This document shows positions 1 through 8,965 of a DNA stretch of 64,000 nt, piece after piece. Position 1 is the first letter of the stretch. The number at the start of each line of letters is the position of its first letter. A model generated the notes under the pieces. The model saw nothing but the letters and a program-made list of their open reading frames with translations. It did not search any database and was not told the DNA's origin. Source of the stretch: Spartobacteria bacterium (GTDB lineage Bacteria; Verrucomicrobiota; Verrucomicrobiia; Chthoniobacterales; UBA10450); NCBI GenBank assembly GCA_003167555.1, contig PMSN01000025.1, forward strand, positions 310,001 to 374,000, written 5' to 3'. The position numbers and the translations under genes were made by a program.

Positions 1-2916
1 GAACAGTTCAAAGCGCTCTCGGACGACGATCTCCGCGCCAAGACCGCGGCTTGGAAAACGGAGCTGGCTGCGATTTCCGATTTGCTGGAGCAATGGGCGA
101 AGCTCGACGAAATTTTGCCGGAAGCATTCGCGGTCGTGAAAAACGCGGCGCGCCGGCTGATGGAGCGCCAGCAGACCTTCAGCGTCTGCGATCAGCCGAT
201 GACCTGGAACATGGTGCACTTCGACGTGCAGCTCGTGGGCGGCATGGTTCTGCATCGCGGCAAGATCGCGGAGATGGCGACGGGTGAAGGCAAGACACTC
301 GTCGCGACGTTGCCGCTTTATTTGAACGCGCTCACCGGAAAGGGCGCGCACCTCGTGACCGTGAACGATTATCTCGCGCGCCGCGACGCCGAGTGGATGG
401 GGGAGCTCTATAGTTTTCTCGGCCTCACCTGCGGTTGCATTCAACACGATCAGCCGCCAGACCTGCGTCGCGAGCAGTACGGGATGGACATCACCTACGG
501 CACGAACAGCGAGTTCGGCTTCGATTACCTGCGCGACAACGGCATGGCCACGACGCGCGAGCAGCAGGTCCAGCGCGGCTACAATTACGCCATCGTCGAC
601 GAAGTCGATTCCATCCTGATCGACGAAGCGCGCACGCCGCTCATCATCAGCGGACCGAGCACCGTTTCGACGCATCAATACGACAAGTGGAAGCCGCTCG
701 TGGACCAGCTGGTGCGTAAACAAACCATGTTGTGCAATCGCCTGTCGAGTGACGCGAAGGAACTTTTCGAGCAGGGCAAGAACGAAGAGGGCGGCCTCGT
801 TCTGTTCAAGGTGAAACTCGGCCAGCCGCGCAACAAGCAACTCCTGCGCATGATGGAAGACCCCGAGAAGCGCAGGGCGATGGACAAGGCCGAGCTCTCG
901 TTTTACCAGGACACGCGCAAGGAGGAACTCTTCGCGCTGAAGGAAGAGCTCTTCTTCACGATCGACGAGAAATCGAACGAGTCCGATCTCTCCGAACAAG
1001 GCCGCGCGTTCCTGAATCCGGACGAGCCCGATTCGTTCGTGCTCCCGGACTTGATCAGCGAATTTACCGAGATCGATTTGGACAAATCGCTTTCCGACGA
1101 AGAGAAAGAGAAAGCGAAGGTCGAGCGCCAGCAGCATTGCGACGCGCAGGCCGAACGCATCCACAACATCTCGCAACTCCTCCGCGCCTTCTGCCTTTTC
1201 GAGAAAGACGTCGCTTACGTTATCGAGGAAAACAAAGTCGTCATCGTGGACGAATACACCGGCCGCAAGATGCCGGGCCGCCGCTGGAGCGATGGCTTGC
1301 ACCAGGCGGTCGAAGCGAAGGAAGGCGTCCAGATCGACCGCGAGACACAGACCCTCGCCACGATCACGATCCAGAATTATTTCCGGCTTTATCACAAACT
1401 CGCCGGCATGACGGGCACCGCGGAAACCGAAGCGAACGAATTCCACGACATCTACAAGCTCGATGTCATGGTTATCCCAACGAACCGGCCCGTTGCGCGC
1501 AAAGACGCGAACGATCGCATCTACAAAACGCGGCGCGAAAAATACAACGCGGTCATCAACGAGATCAAGGAACGGCACGGGAAAGCGCAGCCGGTCCTGG
1601 TCGGCACCGTTAGCGTGGAAGCCTCCGAGTTGCTCAGCCGGATGCTGAAACGCGAGAAAGTTCCGCATAACGTTTTGAACGCGAAGTATCACATGCAGGA
1701 GGCCGAGATCGTGCAGCGCGCCGGCCAGGCGGGAACGGTCACGATCTCAACTAATATGGCCGGCCGCGGCACCGACATTAAGCTCGGCGAAGACGTCCCC
1801 GGTCGCGGCGGACTTTTCGTCATCGGCACCGAGCGGCACGAATCGCGCCGGATCGACCGGCAGTTGCGCGGACGTTGCGCGCGCCAGGGCGACCCGGGTG
1901 GCTCGCGCTTCTACGTCAGCTTCGAGGACGATCTCATGCGCAACTTCGGTGCGGCCGATCGCATGACGAAAATCATGGAGCGCTTCGGCCTCGAGGAAGG
2001 CCAGGAGCTGGAGCACCCGTGGTTGAACAAATCCGTCGAGACCGCGCAGAAGCGAGTCGAGCAGCGCAATTACCTCGCGCGCAAGCGCACCCTCGATTTC
2101 GACGACGTGATGAACAACCAGCGCGAGGTCGTTTACACCTATCGCAACGACACGATCGATTCCGAAGAGCCGCGCAAGCTGGTCTACGAAGTGATCGAGG
2201 AAGCGCTGCCGGCGAAGGTAAAGGAATTTCTCGGCGACGGCTCAGCCGGCGAGGAGCTGAATTATCCCGCTCTCCTCAACTGGGTAAACGTGACATTCCC
2301 CCTCGGCCTGACGAAAGAAAAGGCGCAATTCGAAACACGCAGCGTCGACGAGAATGCGCAATTCCTGATCGGGAAAATCAAGGAGTCGTACGAACGCAAA
2401 TCGAGCCACGAAGAACCGACGGCGGTGAAGAGCCTCGAGCGTTACATCATTCTGAACGCGATCGATCGGCTCTGGCAGGAGCATCTCTACGCGATGGATG
2501 CGTTGCGCGAGGGCGTTTACCTCCGCGGTTACGCGCAGAAGGATCCGCTCATCGAATACAAGACCGAGGCCTACGACATGTTTGTCGAGTTGATGGCGAA
2601 CATTAAGAACGAAGTGCTCCACAATCTTTTCCGGAGCACGTCGAACTTGCAGGCCTTCGAGAATTTCCTCTCCACGCTTCCGCAATTTCTCCTGCGCGAA
2701 CATGCCCCGGCGTCCCCAACCGCGACCGGCCCCGCGCCCGGACGGCGCGGCGAACGAATGGCTGCAGGCGATGGCGTTTCGGAAAACGGCGATGGCTCGG
2801 AATTGAAACTCGATCTCGCGCCCGTGCGGCGCGACGTGCCGAAGGTGGGGCGCAACGAGCCGTGCCCGTGCGGCAGCGGTAAGAAATACAAAAATTGTTG
2901 CGGCCGCGTGGCGTAA
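1..2916 (+). CDS. secA: Preprotein translocase ATPase SecA (5' end outside window)
   Basis: SecA is the ATP-driven motor that pushes unfolded preproteins through SecYEG at the inner membrane. The reading frame is open from base 1, so the first few dozen residues are missing; 971 residues are visible. The Walker A motif ATGEGKT is near visible residue 93 and the DEVD Walker B box near 200. A charged insertion of more than 100 residues follows the first nucleotide-binding subdomain (visible residues about 220-390); such insertions are known from Bacteroidetes/PVC SecA. The protein ends in the zinc-binding SEC-C motif [13 protein letters not shown], which binds SecB or ribosomes in other species. 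It converges on the next gene with a gap of about 10 bp. secDF and yajC lie elsewhere in the window. Confidence 0.97.
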   Translation, partial: EQFKALSDDDLRAKTAAWKTELAAISDLLEQWAKLDEILPEAFAVVKNAARRLMERQQTFSVCDQPMTWNMVHFDVQLVGGMVLHRGKIAEMATGEGKTLVATLPLYLNALTGKGAHLVTVNDYLARRDAEWMGELYSFLGLTCGCIQHDQPPDLRREQYGMDITYGTNSEFGFDYLRDNGMATTREQQVQRGYNYAIVDEVDSILIDEARTPLIISGPSTVSTHQYDKWKPLVDQLVRKQTMLCNRLSSDAKELFEQGKNEEGGLVLFKVKLGQPRNKQLLRMMEDPEKRRAMDKAELSFYQDTRKEELFALKEELFFTIDEKSNESDLSEQGRAFLNPDEPDSFVLPDLISEFTEIDLDKSLSDEEKEKAKVERQQHCDAQAERIHNISQLLRAFCLFEKDVAYVIEENKVVIVDEYTGRKMPGRRWSDGLHQAVEAKEGVQIDRETQTLATITIQNYFRLYHKLAGMTGTAETEANEFHDIYKLDVMVIPTNRPVARKDANDRIYKTRREKYNAVINEIKERHGKAQPVLVGTVSVEASELLSRMLKREKVPHNVLNAKYHMQEAEIVQRAGQAGTVTISTNMAGRGTDIKLGEDVPGRGGLFVIGTERHESRRIDRQLRGRCARQGDPGGSRFYVSFEDDLMRNFGAADRMTKIMERFGLEEGQELEHPWLNKSVETAQKRVEQRNYLARKRTLDFDDVMNNQREVVYTYRNDTIDSEEPRKLVYEVIEEALPAKVKEFLGDGSAGEELNYPALLNWVNVTFPLGLTKEKAQFETRSVDENAQFLIGKIKESYERKSSHEEPTAVKSLERYIILNAIDRLWQEHLYAMDALREGVYLRGYAQKDPLIEYKTEAYDMFVELMANIKNEVLHNLFRSTSNLQAFENFLSTLPQFLLREHAPASPTATGPAPGRRGERMAAGDGVSENGDGSELKLDLAPVRRDVPKVGRNEPCPCGSGKKYKNCCGRVA

Positions 2917-2926
2917 GTGCGCGCGG

Positions 2927-3412
2927 CTACAGCTCGAACGGTAGCTCCAGCATTGCCCCGGCCGCGAGTTCTCGCCACCGCGCGCTAAGTTCTTCGATTC
3001 GGTTTCGCACTCTGGTCAGTTCGATCTCGGTTAATGCGCGCGGCTCCGGACGTCCTCCGGTTTTGGCGAAGGCCGCGGCGAGGGCGTTGAACTCCTCGGC
3101 CGGACACGCAGGATCGCCAGCGCGTTCCGCGCCTAACGCGCCGACGATGTATTCAACCTCGATTGCCTCGTCCGGCAGCGGCCCGCGCGCGCCTTTTCCG
3201 GTTGTTTGCTCAATGTCCCACCCGGCCGCGATGAGGCCGTAGAATCCCCGATCAAACTTCAACTCAGTCTCAACCGCGTAATGAGTGAGATCGTGCAGCG
3301 GAAAAAACGCAGCGCGTTGATCGTCCTGTCGCTGCCACGTCGCCGACCCGTCGGCGCGGATGCAGCGGAGAAGAGCGCCGCCATCTTTTCGTTTGGTAAA
3401 TTGGATTTTCAA
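2927..3412 (-). CDS. Hypothetical protein, 161 aa
   Basis: This is a soluble protein of unknown function with no signal peptide or membrane segment. The N-terminal half is rich in aromatic residues and charged strands (for example HDLTHYAVETELKFDRGFYG), and the C-terminal 40 residues form a charged helix. The apparent start is TTG (complement of 3410-3412), since no in-frame ATG is available near the N-terminus. The gene is convergent with secA and divergent from recQ, with a palindromic repeat in the divergent gap. I do not recognise the family with certainty. Confidence 0.75.
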   Translation of the reverse strand: MKIQFTKRKDGGALLRCIRADGSATWQRQDDQRAAFFPLHDLTHYAVETELKFDRGFYGLIAAGWDIEQTTGKGARGPLPDEAIEVEYIVGALGAERAGDPACPAEEFNALAAAFAKTGGRPEPRALTEIELTRVRNRIEELSARWRELAAGAMLELPFEL

Positions 3413-3442
3413 TCAACGAACATGACTTGAGGTTTCACGGTT

Positions 3443-3597
3443 TGTCATCCCGAGCCGCGCAGACGGCGAGGGACCTCACGATTACTCAATCGCTTTCGCG
3501 TTACATTTGGCATCAATCGCGGTTTGCGCGTGAACTCTCGCGATAGCGGCAGATGCGCTTGTGAGGTCCCTCGCCGTCTGCGCGGCTCGGGATGACA
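3443..3597. repeat. Long palindromic repeat, GACGGCGAGGG subfamily
   Basis: Two perfect 37-bp arms (3443-3479 and 3561-3597) in inverted orientation flank an 80-bp spacer. The outer ends read TGTCATCCCGAGC and the complement. The same arms recur at 34082-34236 and 38162-38317. It lies between divergent genes, upstream of recQ. Confidence 0.9.
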
Positions 3598-3655
3598 GCT
3601 GCAATGCGCGCGGACTTGTGCGCGCGCTTTGAATTCGCCAGAGTCACGAACCGCA

Positions 3656-5776
3656 ATGACCCCTCACGATGTTCTCGAAAAATATTTTGGCTTTCGAGAG
3701 TTCCTCGATGCGCAGGAGGAAGTGATCACCGCGATCACCGGCGGCGCCGATGCGCTCGTCGTTATGCCCACCGGCGGCGGCAAATCGCTCTGCTACCAAT
3801 TGCCCGCGCTTTTGCTCGAAGGCACCACGGTCGTCGTTTCGCCGTTGATCGCGCTGATGAAAGATCAGGTGGACGCCCTGCAACGACGCGGCATTTCCGC
3901 GACGCTCATCAACAGCTCGCTCACTCCGAGCGAACAGCAGGAGCGCATCCGGGCGCTGGCCCGCGGCGAATTCAAACTCGTTTACATTGCGCCGGAGCGA
4001 TTCCGGAGCCGCTCGTTTTTGGAAGCGCTCGGCCAGAGCACGATCGCGCTCTTCGCGGTGGACGAAGCGCATTGTCTCTCGATGTGGGGCCACGATTTTC
4101 GGCCCGATTATTTCCGGCTCGATCAAGTTCTCGAAACACTGGGCCGTCCGCAGGTGGCCGCATTCACGGCGACGGCGACGCCGGAAGTGCGCCGCGATAT
4201 CCTGACGCATCTTCGTTTGCGCGAGCCGCGGGAATTCGTGGCGGGATTTGCCCGGCCGAATTTGAAGTTGCTCATCACGCACGTCGCGAATGAGCCGCAA
4301 AAATACGAGCGCCTGAACGCGTTGATCCGCGAGAACAAGACCGGCATCGTTTATTGCTCGACGCGGAAGCGGGTCGAGGCCGTCGCCGAAACGCTGAAGC
4401 TGGCGAAGATATCGAGCATTCTTTACCACGGCGGGATGAACGACGAGGAGCGCGAGCAGGCGCAGAACGAGTTCATGCAAGGCCGCCGCGACATCGTGGT
4501 GGCGACAAACGCATTCGGGATGGGGATCGATCGCGCGGACATCCGCTTCGTCGTGCACTTCGATGTGCCGGGCAGCGTCGAGGCCTATTATCAGGAAGCG
4601 GGGCGCGCCGGGCGCGACGGCGAGGCGGCGACGTGCGAGCTGCTCTTCAATCACGCCGACACGAGGGTGCAGGAATTTTTCATCGAGGGAAGCAATCCGC
4701 CGCTCGAGTTCATCGCGCAGACCTACGAAATGTTGCGGCGCGAGGCGGACGAGAAACATGAACTGCAAATTTCGATCAAGGACATGGCGGCGCGCCTGGA
4801 CTCCGAAGGAAACGACATGATGCTCAGCTCGTCGCTGCATATTCTCGATCGCGAGGGCTACATCGATCGGTTCGATATTCCCGGGCGTCGCGTCCGCGGA
4901 ACGCGCCTGCTTCAGCCGGACGTGCGCGGCACCCAACTAAAGCTCGATGCAGCGAAGCTCCGCGAAAAGGAGCGGCGCGATCGCGCGAAGTTGAAGTTGA
5001 TGGTCGACTTCGCGTATGCGCGCACCTGCCGGCAACAGGCGATCCTGCGTTACTTCGGCGAAGAAGATCCGGCGCGCTGCGGCAATTGCGACATCTGCCT
5101 CGAAACCGCCGGACCCGCCCGCGCACCGAGCACCGACGAAGCACTCATCGTGCGCAAGGCGCTCAGCGGCGTGGCCCGCATGTCCGGCCGCGGCGGCGAA
5201 GGATGGGAGCCGCGTTTTGGCCGCGGCAGAATTGTCCAGACGCTTGTCGGCAGCCGCTCGCGCGAGATTATTCAGGCGCGGCTCGATCAGCTTTCTACTT
5301 ACGGGTTATTGCAAAGCGAAGGCGTGGCGTACTTGAACCAGCTTCTGCGTGAGTTGCAGGACGCCGGAATGCTGGTTTCCAGCGGCGGGCAATATCCAAT
5401 GGTCACGCTCACCCAGCTTGGCGACGAGGTGATGAAAGGCCGGACCGATTACGAATTGCGCTGGCCGCAACGCACGGCCTCGGGTTCGTCAGCGAAATTC
5501 GCCGCGCGCAAAGCGAAATCGAAGGCGAGCGGCTTGGAGGAAATGGTTCCGGTCGACGCGGCGCTTTTCGAGCGACTGAAAAAGGTGCGGCTGGATCTCT
5601 CGCGCGAACACGGAAATGTTCCAGCTTACGTGATTTTTCCGGACGAAACGCTGCGCGCTTTCGCGAGGTTGAAACCGAGATCCGTCGAAGCCGGGCGCAA
5701 GATTCGCGGCGTCGGCGAGATCAAAGCGCAAAGATATTTGCCTGCTTTTATCCAGGCGATTGCAACGGAATCTTAA
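3656..5776 (+). CDS. recQ: ATP-dependent DNA helicase RecQ
   Basis: RecQ is a 3'-5' superfamily 2 helicase acting in recombination and fork repair. The order is helicase core with Walker A MPTGGGKS (about residues 37-44) and DEAH box (136-139), helicase C-terminal domain with the arginine-finger stretch QEAGRAGRDG, the RQC zinc module (CRQQ...CGNCDIC), the winged helix, and a C-terminal HRDC domain at about 630-705. At 706 aa it is slightly longer than typical RecQ (about 610 aa). I chose the ATG at 3656; a TTG nine codons upstream is also open. It converges on the next gene with a palindromic repeat between them. Confidence 0.96.
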   Translation: MTPHDVLEKYFGFREFLDAQEEVITAITGGADALVVMPTGGGKSLCYQLPALLLEGTTVVVSPLIALMKDQVDALQRRGISATLINSSLTPSEQQERIRALARGEFKLVYIAPERFRSRSFLEALGQSTIALFAVDEAHCLSMWGHDFRPDYFRLDQVLETLGRPQVAAFTATATPEVRRDILTHLRLREPREFVAGFARPNLKLLITHVANEPQKYERLNALIRENKTGIVYCSTRKRVEAVAETLKLAKISSILYHGGMNDEEREQAQNEFMQGRRDIVVATNAFGMGIDRADIRFVVHFDVPGSVEAYYQEAGRAGRDGEAATCELLFNHADTRVQEFFIEGSNPPLEFIAQTYEMLRREADEKHELQISIKDMAARLDSEGNDMMLSSSLHILDREGYIDRFDIPGRRVRGTRLLQPDVRGTQLKLDAAKLREKERRDRAKLKLMVDFAYARTCRQQAILRYFGEEDPARCGNCDICLETAGPARAPSTDEALIVRKALSGVARMSGRGGEGWEPRFGRGRIVQTLVGSRSREIIQARLDQLSTYGLLQSEGVAYLNQLLRELQDAGMLVSSGGQYPMVTLTQLGDEVMKGRTDYELRWPQRTASGSSAKFAARKAKSKASGLEEMVPVDAALFERLKKVRLDLSREHGNVPAYVIFPDETLRAFARLKPRSVEAGRKIRGVGEIKAQRYLPAFIQAIATES

Positions 5777-5780
5777 GGTC

Positions 5781-5880
5781 TGTCATCCCGAGCGGAGTCG
5801 AGGGACCCCGGTCATCACTCATCTACGCCGCCCGCACAAAACGGGGTCCTTCGACTCCGCTTCGCTTCGCTCAGGATGAC
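5781..5880. repeat. Palindromic repeat, GAGTCGAGGGACCCC subfamily
   Basis: Inverted arms begin TGTCATCCCGAGCGGAGTCG and end with the complement GGATGAC. The second arm carries a short GCTTC duplication. It sits between the convergent ends of recQ and the TPR membrane gene, so it may also act as a bidirectional terminator. Confidence 0.85.
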
Positions 5881-5915
5881 GGTGCGTTGACTCCGCTTCG
5901 TTTCGACAAAGTTTT

Positions 5916-7736
5916 CTATGGCTGGGGAACGTCGGCGTGTTCCATCAGGTGGACATCGTACGCTTTCGCGCGCTCGAGCGCTTCCATCGCTTCGCGGGTG
6001 GGCCCGTTTTTTGAAAAAAGGCGGCTCAGTAATTGCCACGACTCCGCGCGATACCATTGGGTTACCAAACAGGACTCGAGCTCCGCGATCGCGGCCGGCG
6101 TCATTCCATTCTCGTCCAAAGCTTCGATGAAGCGCCGTTCGATTTTCCAATTCGGCGGCCCGGTCCGGGCAGCGAGACGAAAGCGCATCAGGTCGATCTC
6201 GCCGGTTTCTTTGAATTTGAGGACGGCGAGAAGCTCATGCGCCTGAGCGTCGACCAGCGGAAGTTTTGTCGCGCGGTTGAGTAGATCGTGCGCGGTGGCG
6301 AAATCGTTTTGGCGAATCGCGACGACCGCGAGGTTGAGGACGGCGAGAGGTTGGCCCGGCTCCTTGCGGAGTGCGACCTCGAGATGTTTCTTGGCGGCGT
6401 CGAGCTGCCCGTCATGCAGCTCGAGCCCGGCGAGGTTGATCAGCATGCGGACGGAATCGCCGCCGGCGGCGATCGTGCGTTCGAGAAATACGCGCTGATT
6501 TTTCCAATCGAAAGTCTGGAGGCAGGTGCGCGCGCCAAGAAAAACAAGCCACACCGCCAGCGCGCTGGCGACGAGAGTTTTGGAAAGCGCGACGCGCGAG
6601 ATCGCGAGCCCGGCGGCGATGAAGAGGAATGCGGTCGGCAAATATATCCAGTGCTCGGCCACGTTGGCATTCAGCAGCACAACACCGCTGATTGGAAGAT
6701 AGGTAATGGCTGCGAGAAGCAGACAGCAAGAGATCGCCGAATCCTGTTTTCGGCTGCGGACCAGCCAGTAAAGCGCGGCGGCAATGAGCAAGATGCCCAG
6801 GAGTGTTTGCAATTCCCGCCAGGCCGCGCTGTTCGCGCTCGCTTCACTCGGTCCCTCGGGATGCGTCTCCACATCGCGGTCCATGTGAAGATTAATAGGG
6901 AGCAAAATCAGTCCGGTGTATTCGGCAAAGGCGCGTGCAGCGAGGATCGGCCTCACGAGCAACGGTGCCGGCGCATGGAGTGTGGGCGGCGGCACGTGTT
7001 CGGCGGACAGGCGCAGGCTCAGATAAATCACGATCACGAAAAGCGCGGCTGCGGTGGCGGGAAGAAATGCCTTCCAGTTTTTTTTCAGCAACAGGATCGC
7101 GCCCCAGAGCGCCAGAAAAATAAGACCATTCTCCTTACTCAACGCGGCCAGCAGAAAAAGCGCACCGGCCCCTAAGATCAGGAGCCATCGGCCGGCGCCA
7201 TTCGTGCGCAACGCGCGGATCGCGAAATAGAGTCCGAGAAATCCAAATGCCGCCGCGAGCGGATCGGCCCGCCCGGAAATGTAGACAACCGCCGCGGTGT
7301 GGACGGGATGAATCGCCCACGCCAGCGTTGCGACAAACGCGATGCGGCGGCGTTTCCGTTCCTCGACTCCAAACAGGCGCAGCAATTCCTCGCTGAGCAA
7401 AAGGAGCGCAAGCGCTGCGCCGATGTGACAAAGAACTGATGAGAGATGGTAGCCGGCCGGCCCAAACGTGAACGCCGCGTAATCCAGCGTGTAGGTCAGC
7501 CGCTGGATCGGGCGGTAGAAGTCCGACGGCGTCGCGTCGGTAAAGAGAAAATGTTGAAAGCCTTCGGGAATGAGCCGCCAACTGCGGATGAGCGGATCGC
7601 GCAGGGTCAGGGCGGTGTCGTCCCACACGAAATCGTTTTGCAGCGCCGGCGCGTAGAGCGCGAAGACGACGATGGCGAGCAAAAGCGCGGGCAAAATTTT
7701 CTTCACGAACAAAATGCGGTTGGACAGGAGCAACAA
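5916..7736 (-). CDS. Polytopic membrane glycosyltransferase-like protein with C-terminal TPRs (TMTC type)
   Basis: This 606-aa protein begins with a membrane segment followed by a first external loop containing DFVWDDTALTLRDP. That acidic loop is typical of GT-C fold transferases such as the TMTC/PMT group, which transfer sugars from lipid-linked donors. About ten further hydrophobic segments run to residue 400. The last 190 residues are soluble helical pairs of TPR type (for example GQLDAAKKHLEVALRKEPGQ). The acceptor and sugar are unknown. The listed start is a TTG; a GTG ten codons further in (VKKILPALL) is equally plausible. It is divergent from the L,D-transpeptidase-like gene, with about 20 bp between starts. 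Confidence 0.8.
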   Translation of the reverse strand: MLLLSNRILFVKKILPALLLAIVVFALYAPALQNDFVWDDTALTLRDPLIRSWRLIPEGFQHFLFTDATPSDFYRPIQRLTYTLDYAAFTFGPAGYHLSSVLCHIGAALALLLLSEELLRLFGVEERKRRRIAFVATLAWAIHPVHTAAVVYISGRADPLAAAFGFLGLYFAIRALRTNGAGRWLLILGAGALFLLAALSKENGLIFLALWGAILLLKKNWKAFLPATAAALFVIVIYLSLRLSAEHVPPPTLHAPAPLLVRPILAARAFAEYTGLILLPINLHMDRDVETHPEGPSEASANSAAWRELQTLLGILLIAAALYWLVRSRKQDSAISCCLLLAAITYLPISGVVLLNANVAEHWIYLPTAFLFIAAGLAISRVALSKTLVASALAVWLVFLGARTCLQTFDWKNQRVFLERTIAAGGDSVRMLINLAGLELHDGQLDAAKKHLEVALRKEPGQPLAVLNLAVVAIRQNDFATAHDLLNRATKLPLVDAQAHELLAVLKFKETGEIDLMRFRLAARTGPPNWKIERRFIEALDENGMTPAAIAELESCLVTQWYRAESWQLLSRLFSKNGPTREAMEALERAKAYDVHLMEHADVPQP

Positions 7737-7756
7737 GATGCGCGTCTAGGTTTGGA

Positions 7757-8518
7757 ATGCGAACGATTCGCCAATGGATGCTGGGCGCGCTCCTGCTGCT
7801 GCCGAGCAGCGGTTATGCCATTGGAGTTCCGGATGAGTGCACGCAATTGATTGTCGGCATCGCGCCGGATTGGAATTCAATTCACGGAAACCTCCAGTTG
7901 TTTCAGCGCGCGGCCGGAGGAAAATGGGAGCCCGTTGCGCCGGCCTTCCCGGTTCTCTTTGGCAAAACAGGACTCGCCTGGGGAAGCGGCCTGGCGGGGC
8001 AAAACGAAAATGGATTGCGCAAGACCGAGCGGGATGGCCGCGCGCCCGCCGGAGTTTTTTCGATGGGCAAAATTTACACCTACGACGCGCAACTTCCCGC
8101 CGGCGCCGATTATCCCTTTCATCAGGTGACGACGGCGGACGCCTGGGTCGATGATGTGAAGAGTCCAGATTACAATCGCTTCGTCACGATCCCTGATCCG
8201 GCGAATCCGCCGCCGTGGTTTGCAAAGCAAAAAATGCGGCACAACGATTTCGCTTATCGCTGGCTGCTGGAAGTCCGGCACAATTCCGATCCGCCGGTTC
8301 CCGGAGCGGGCAGCGCGATTTTTTTCCATATCCGCCGCGGCGTGAACCGGCCCACGGCGGGCTGCACCACCATGGCCGAGCCGGAATTGGTGAAGATCAT
8401 CACCTGGATGCGCGCCGCGCGGCATCCGTGCTACGCGCTTTTGCCTTCACCGGAGTACGACCAGAAGTGGCAGAGCTGGCATCTGCCTCAGCCCGAGTCC
8501 TGGAAGGTGGAGCATTAA
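7757..8518 (+). CDS. Secreted L,D-transpeptidase (YkuD) family protein
   Basis: The protein is 253 aa with an N-terminal signal peptide (MRTIRQWMLGALLLLPSSGYA). The C-terminal half carries HIRRGVNRPTAGCTTM, which matches the YkuD active-site pattern with the histidine upstream and the catalytic Cys in the (S/T)xGC core. Family members cross-link peptidoglycan or attach proteins to it in the periplasm. Proteins of this divergent subgroup often have no tested substrate, so transpeptidase versus carboxypeptidase activity cannot be told from sequence. It starts about 20 bp from the divergent TPR membrane gene. Confidence 0.82.
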   Translation: MRTIRQWMLGALLLLPSSGYAIGVPDECTQLIVGIAPDWNSIHGNLQLFQRAAGGKWEPVAPAFPVLFGKTGLAWGSGLAGQNENGLRKTERDGRAPAGVFSMGKIYTYDAQLPAGADYPFHQVTTADAWVDDVKSPDYNRFVTIPDPANPPPWFAKQKMRHNDFAYRWLLEVRHNSDPPVPGAGSAIFFHIRRGVNRPTAGCTTMAEPELVKIITWMRAARHPCYALLPSPEYDQKWQSWHLPQPESWKVEH

Positions 8519-8578
8519 TCACGATGCGCGTTTGCAGTTGCCCGTGGTTTGCCTAGGGTGATTCTTCAGGCAGGACTC

Positions 8579-8878
8579 ATGAAAAAGCGAGCAAACCCCG
8601 ATTCAGAAGCAAACATTCGGCGCATCGATACGAAACCGCGCGCCAAGAAACAGACACACGGCTTTCAGGTGCACTTTCTGCGCGGCGGCCAGACGGTCAC
8701 GAGATTGTTCAGCGATAATGGGCACGGCGGCAAGGAAGCCGCGCGTCGCGCAGCGCGGAAGTTTAAGAAGGTGGCGATGGGCGGATTGCCCGCGCGCATT
8801 TTTCGCGGGCCAGTGAGCGCGCCGAAACCGCGGGGCAGGAAAACGGCGAAGGGAAACAAGACGAGCGGGCGTCGATAA
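8579..8878 (+). CDS. Small AP2-type DNA-binding protein
   Basis: The 99-aa protein is very basic. Its centre (residues about 25-62) reads like an AP2/ERF fold: GFQVHFLRGG, then TVTRLFSDNGHGGKEAARR, i.e. three short strands followed by a helix that begins at the GGKEAA turn. Bacterial AP2 domains of this type occur alone or in homing endonucleases and integrases and contact DNA through the sheet. The Lys/Arg/Gly tail resembles a nucleoid-protein tail. I chose the ATG at 8579; an upstream TTG at 8549 is less likely. Function is unproven, probably DNA binding. Confidence 0.65.
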   Translation: MKKRANPDSEANIRRIDTKPRAKKQTHGFQVHFLRGGQTVTRLFSDNGHGGKEAARRAARKFKKVAMGGLPARIFRGPVSAPKPRGRKTAKGNKTSGRR

Positions 8879-8891
8879 GGCGGCTGGACTA

Positions 8892-8964
8892 GGTAGGGCG
8901 AGACTCTGTCGAGCCGAAGCGGGAGCGGAGTTTTCCAAACGGCTCGACAGAGTCTCGCCCTACC
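8892..8964. terminator. Perfect 24-bp inverted repeat between convergent genes
   Basis: Arms starting GGTAGGGCGAGACTCTGTCG at 8892 and ending with the complement at 8964 enclose a 25-base loop. The right arm finishes one base before the stop of the RsmA-Nudix gene. The position suits a bidirectional terminator, but the arm is also a dispersed repeat type (GGTAGGGCG), so it may be a mobile palindrome. Confidence 0.7.
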
Positions 8965-8965
8965 A

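Noticed and set aside
3644-4936. Long minus-strand frame opposite recQ
   Set aside because: Composition (His/Arg/Ala-rich) is that of an antisense shadow of a high-GC gene; recQ on the other strand is certain.
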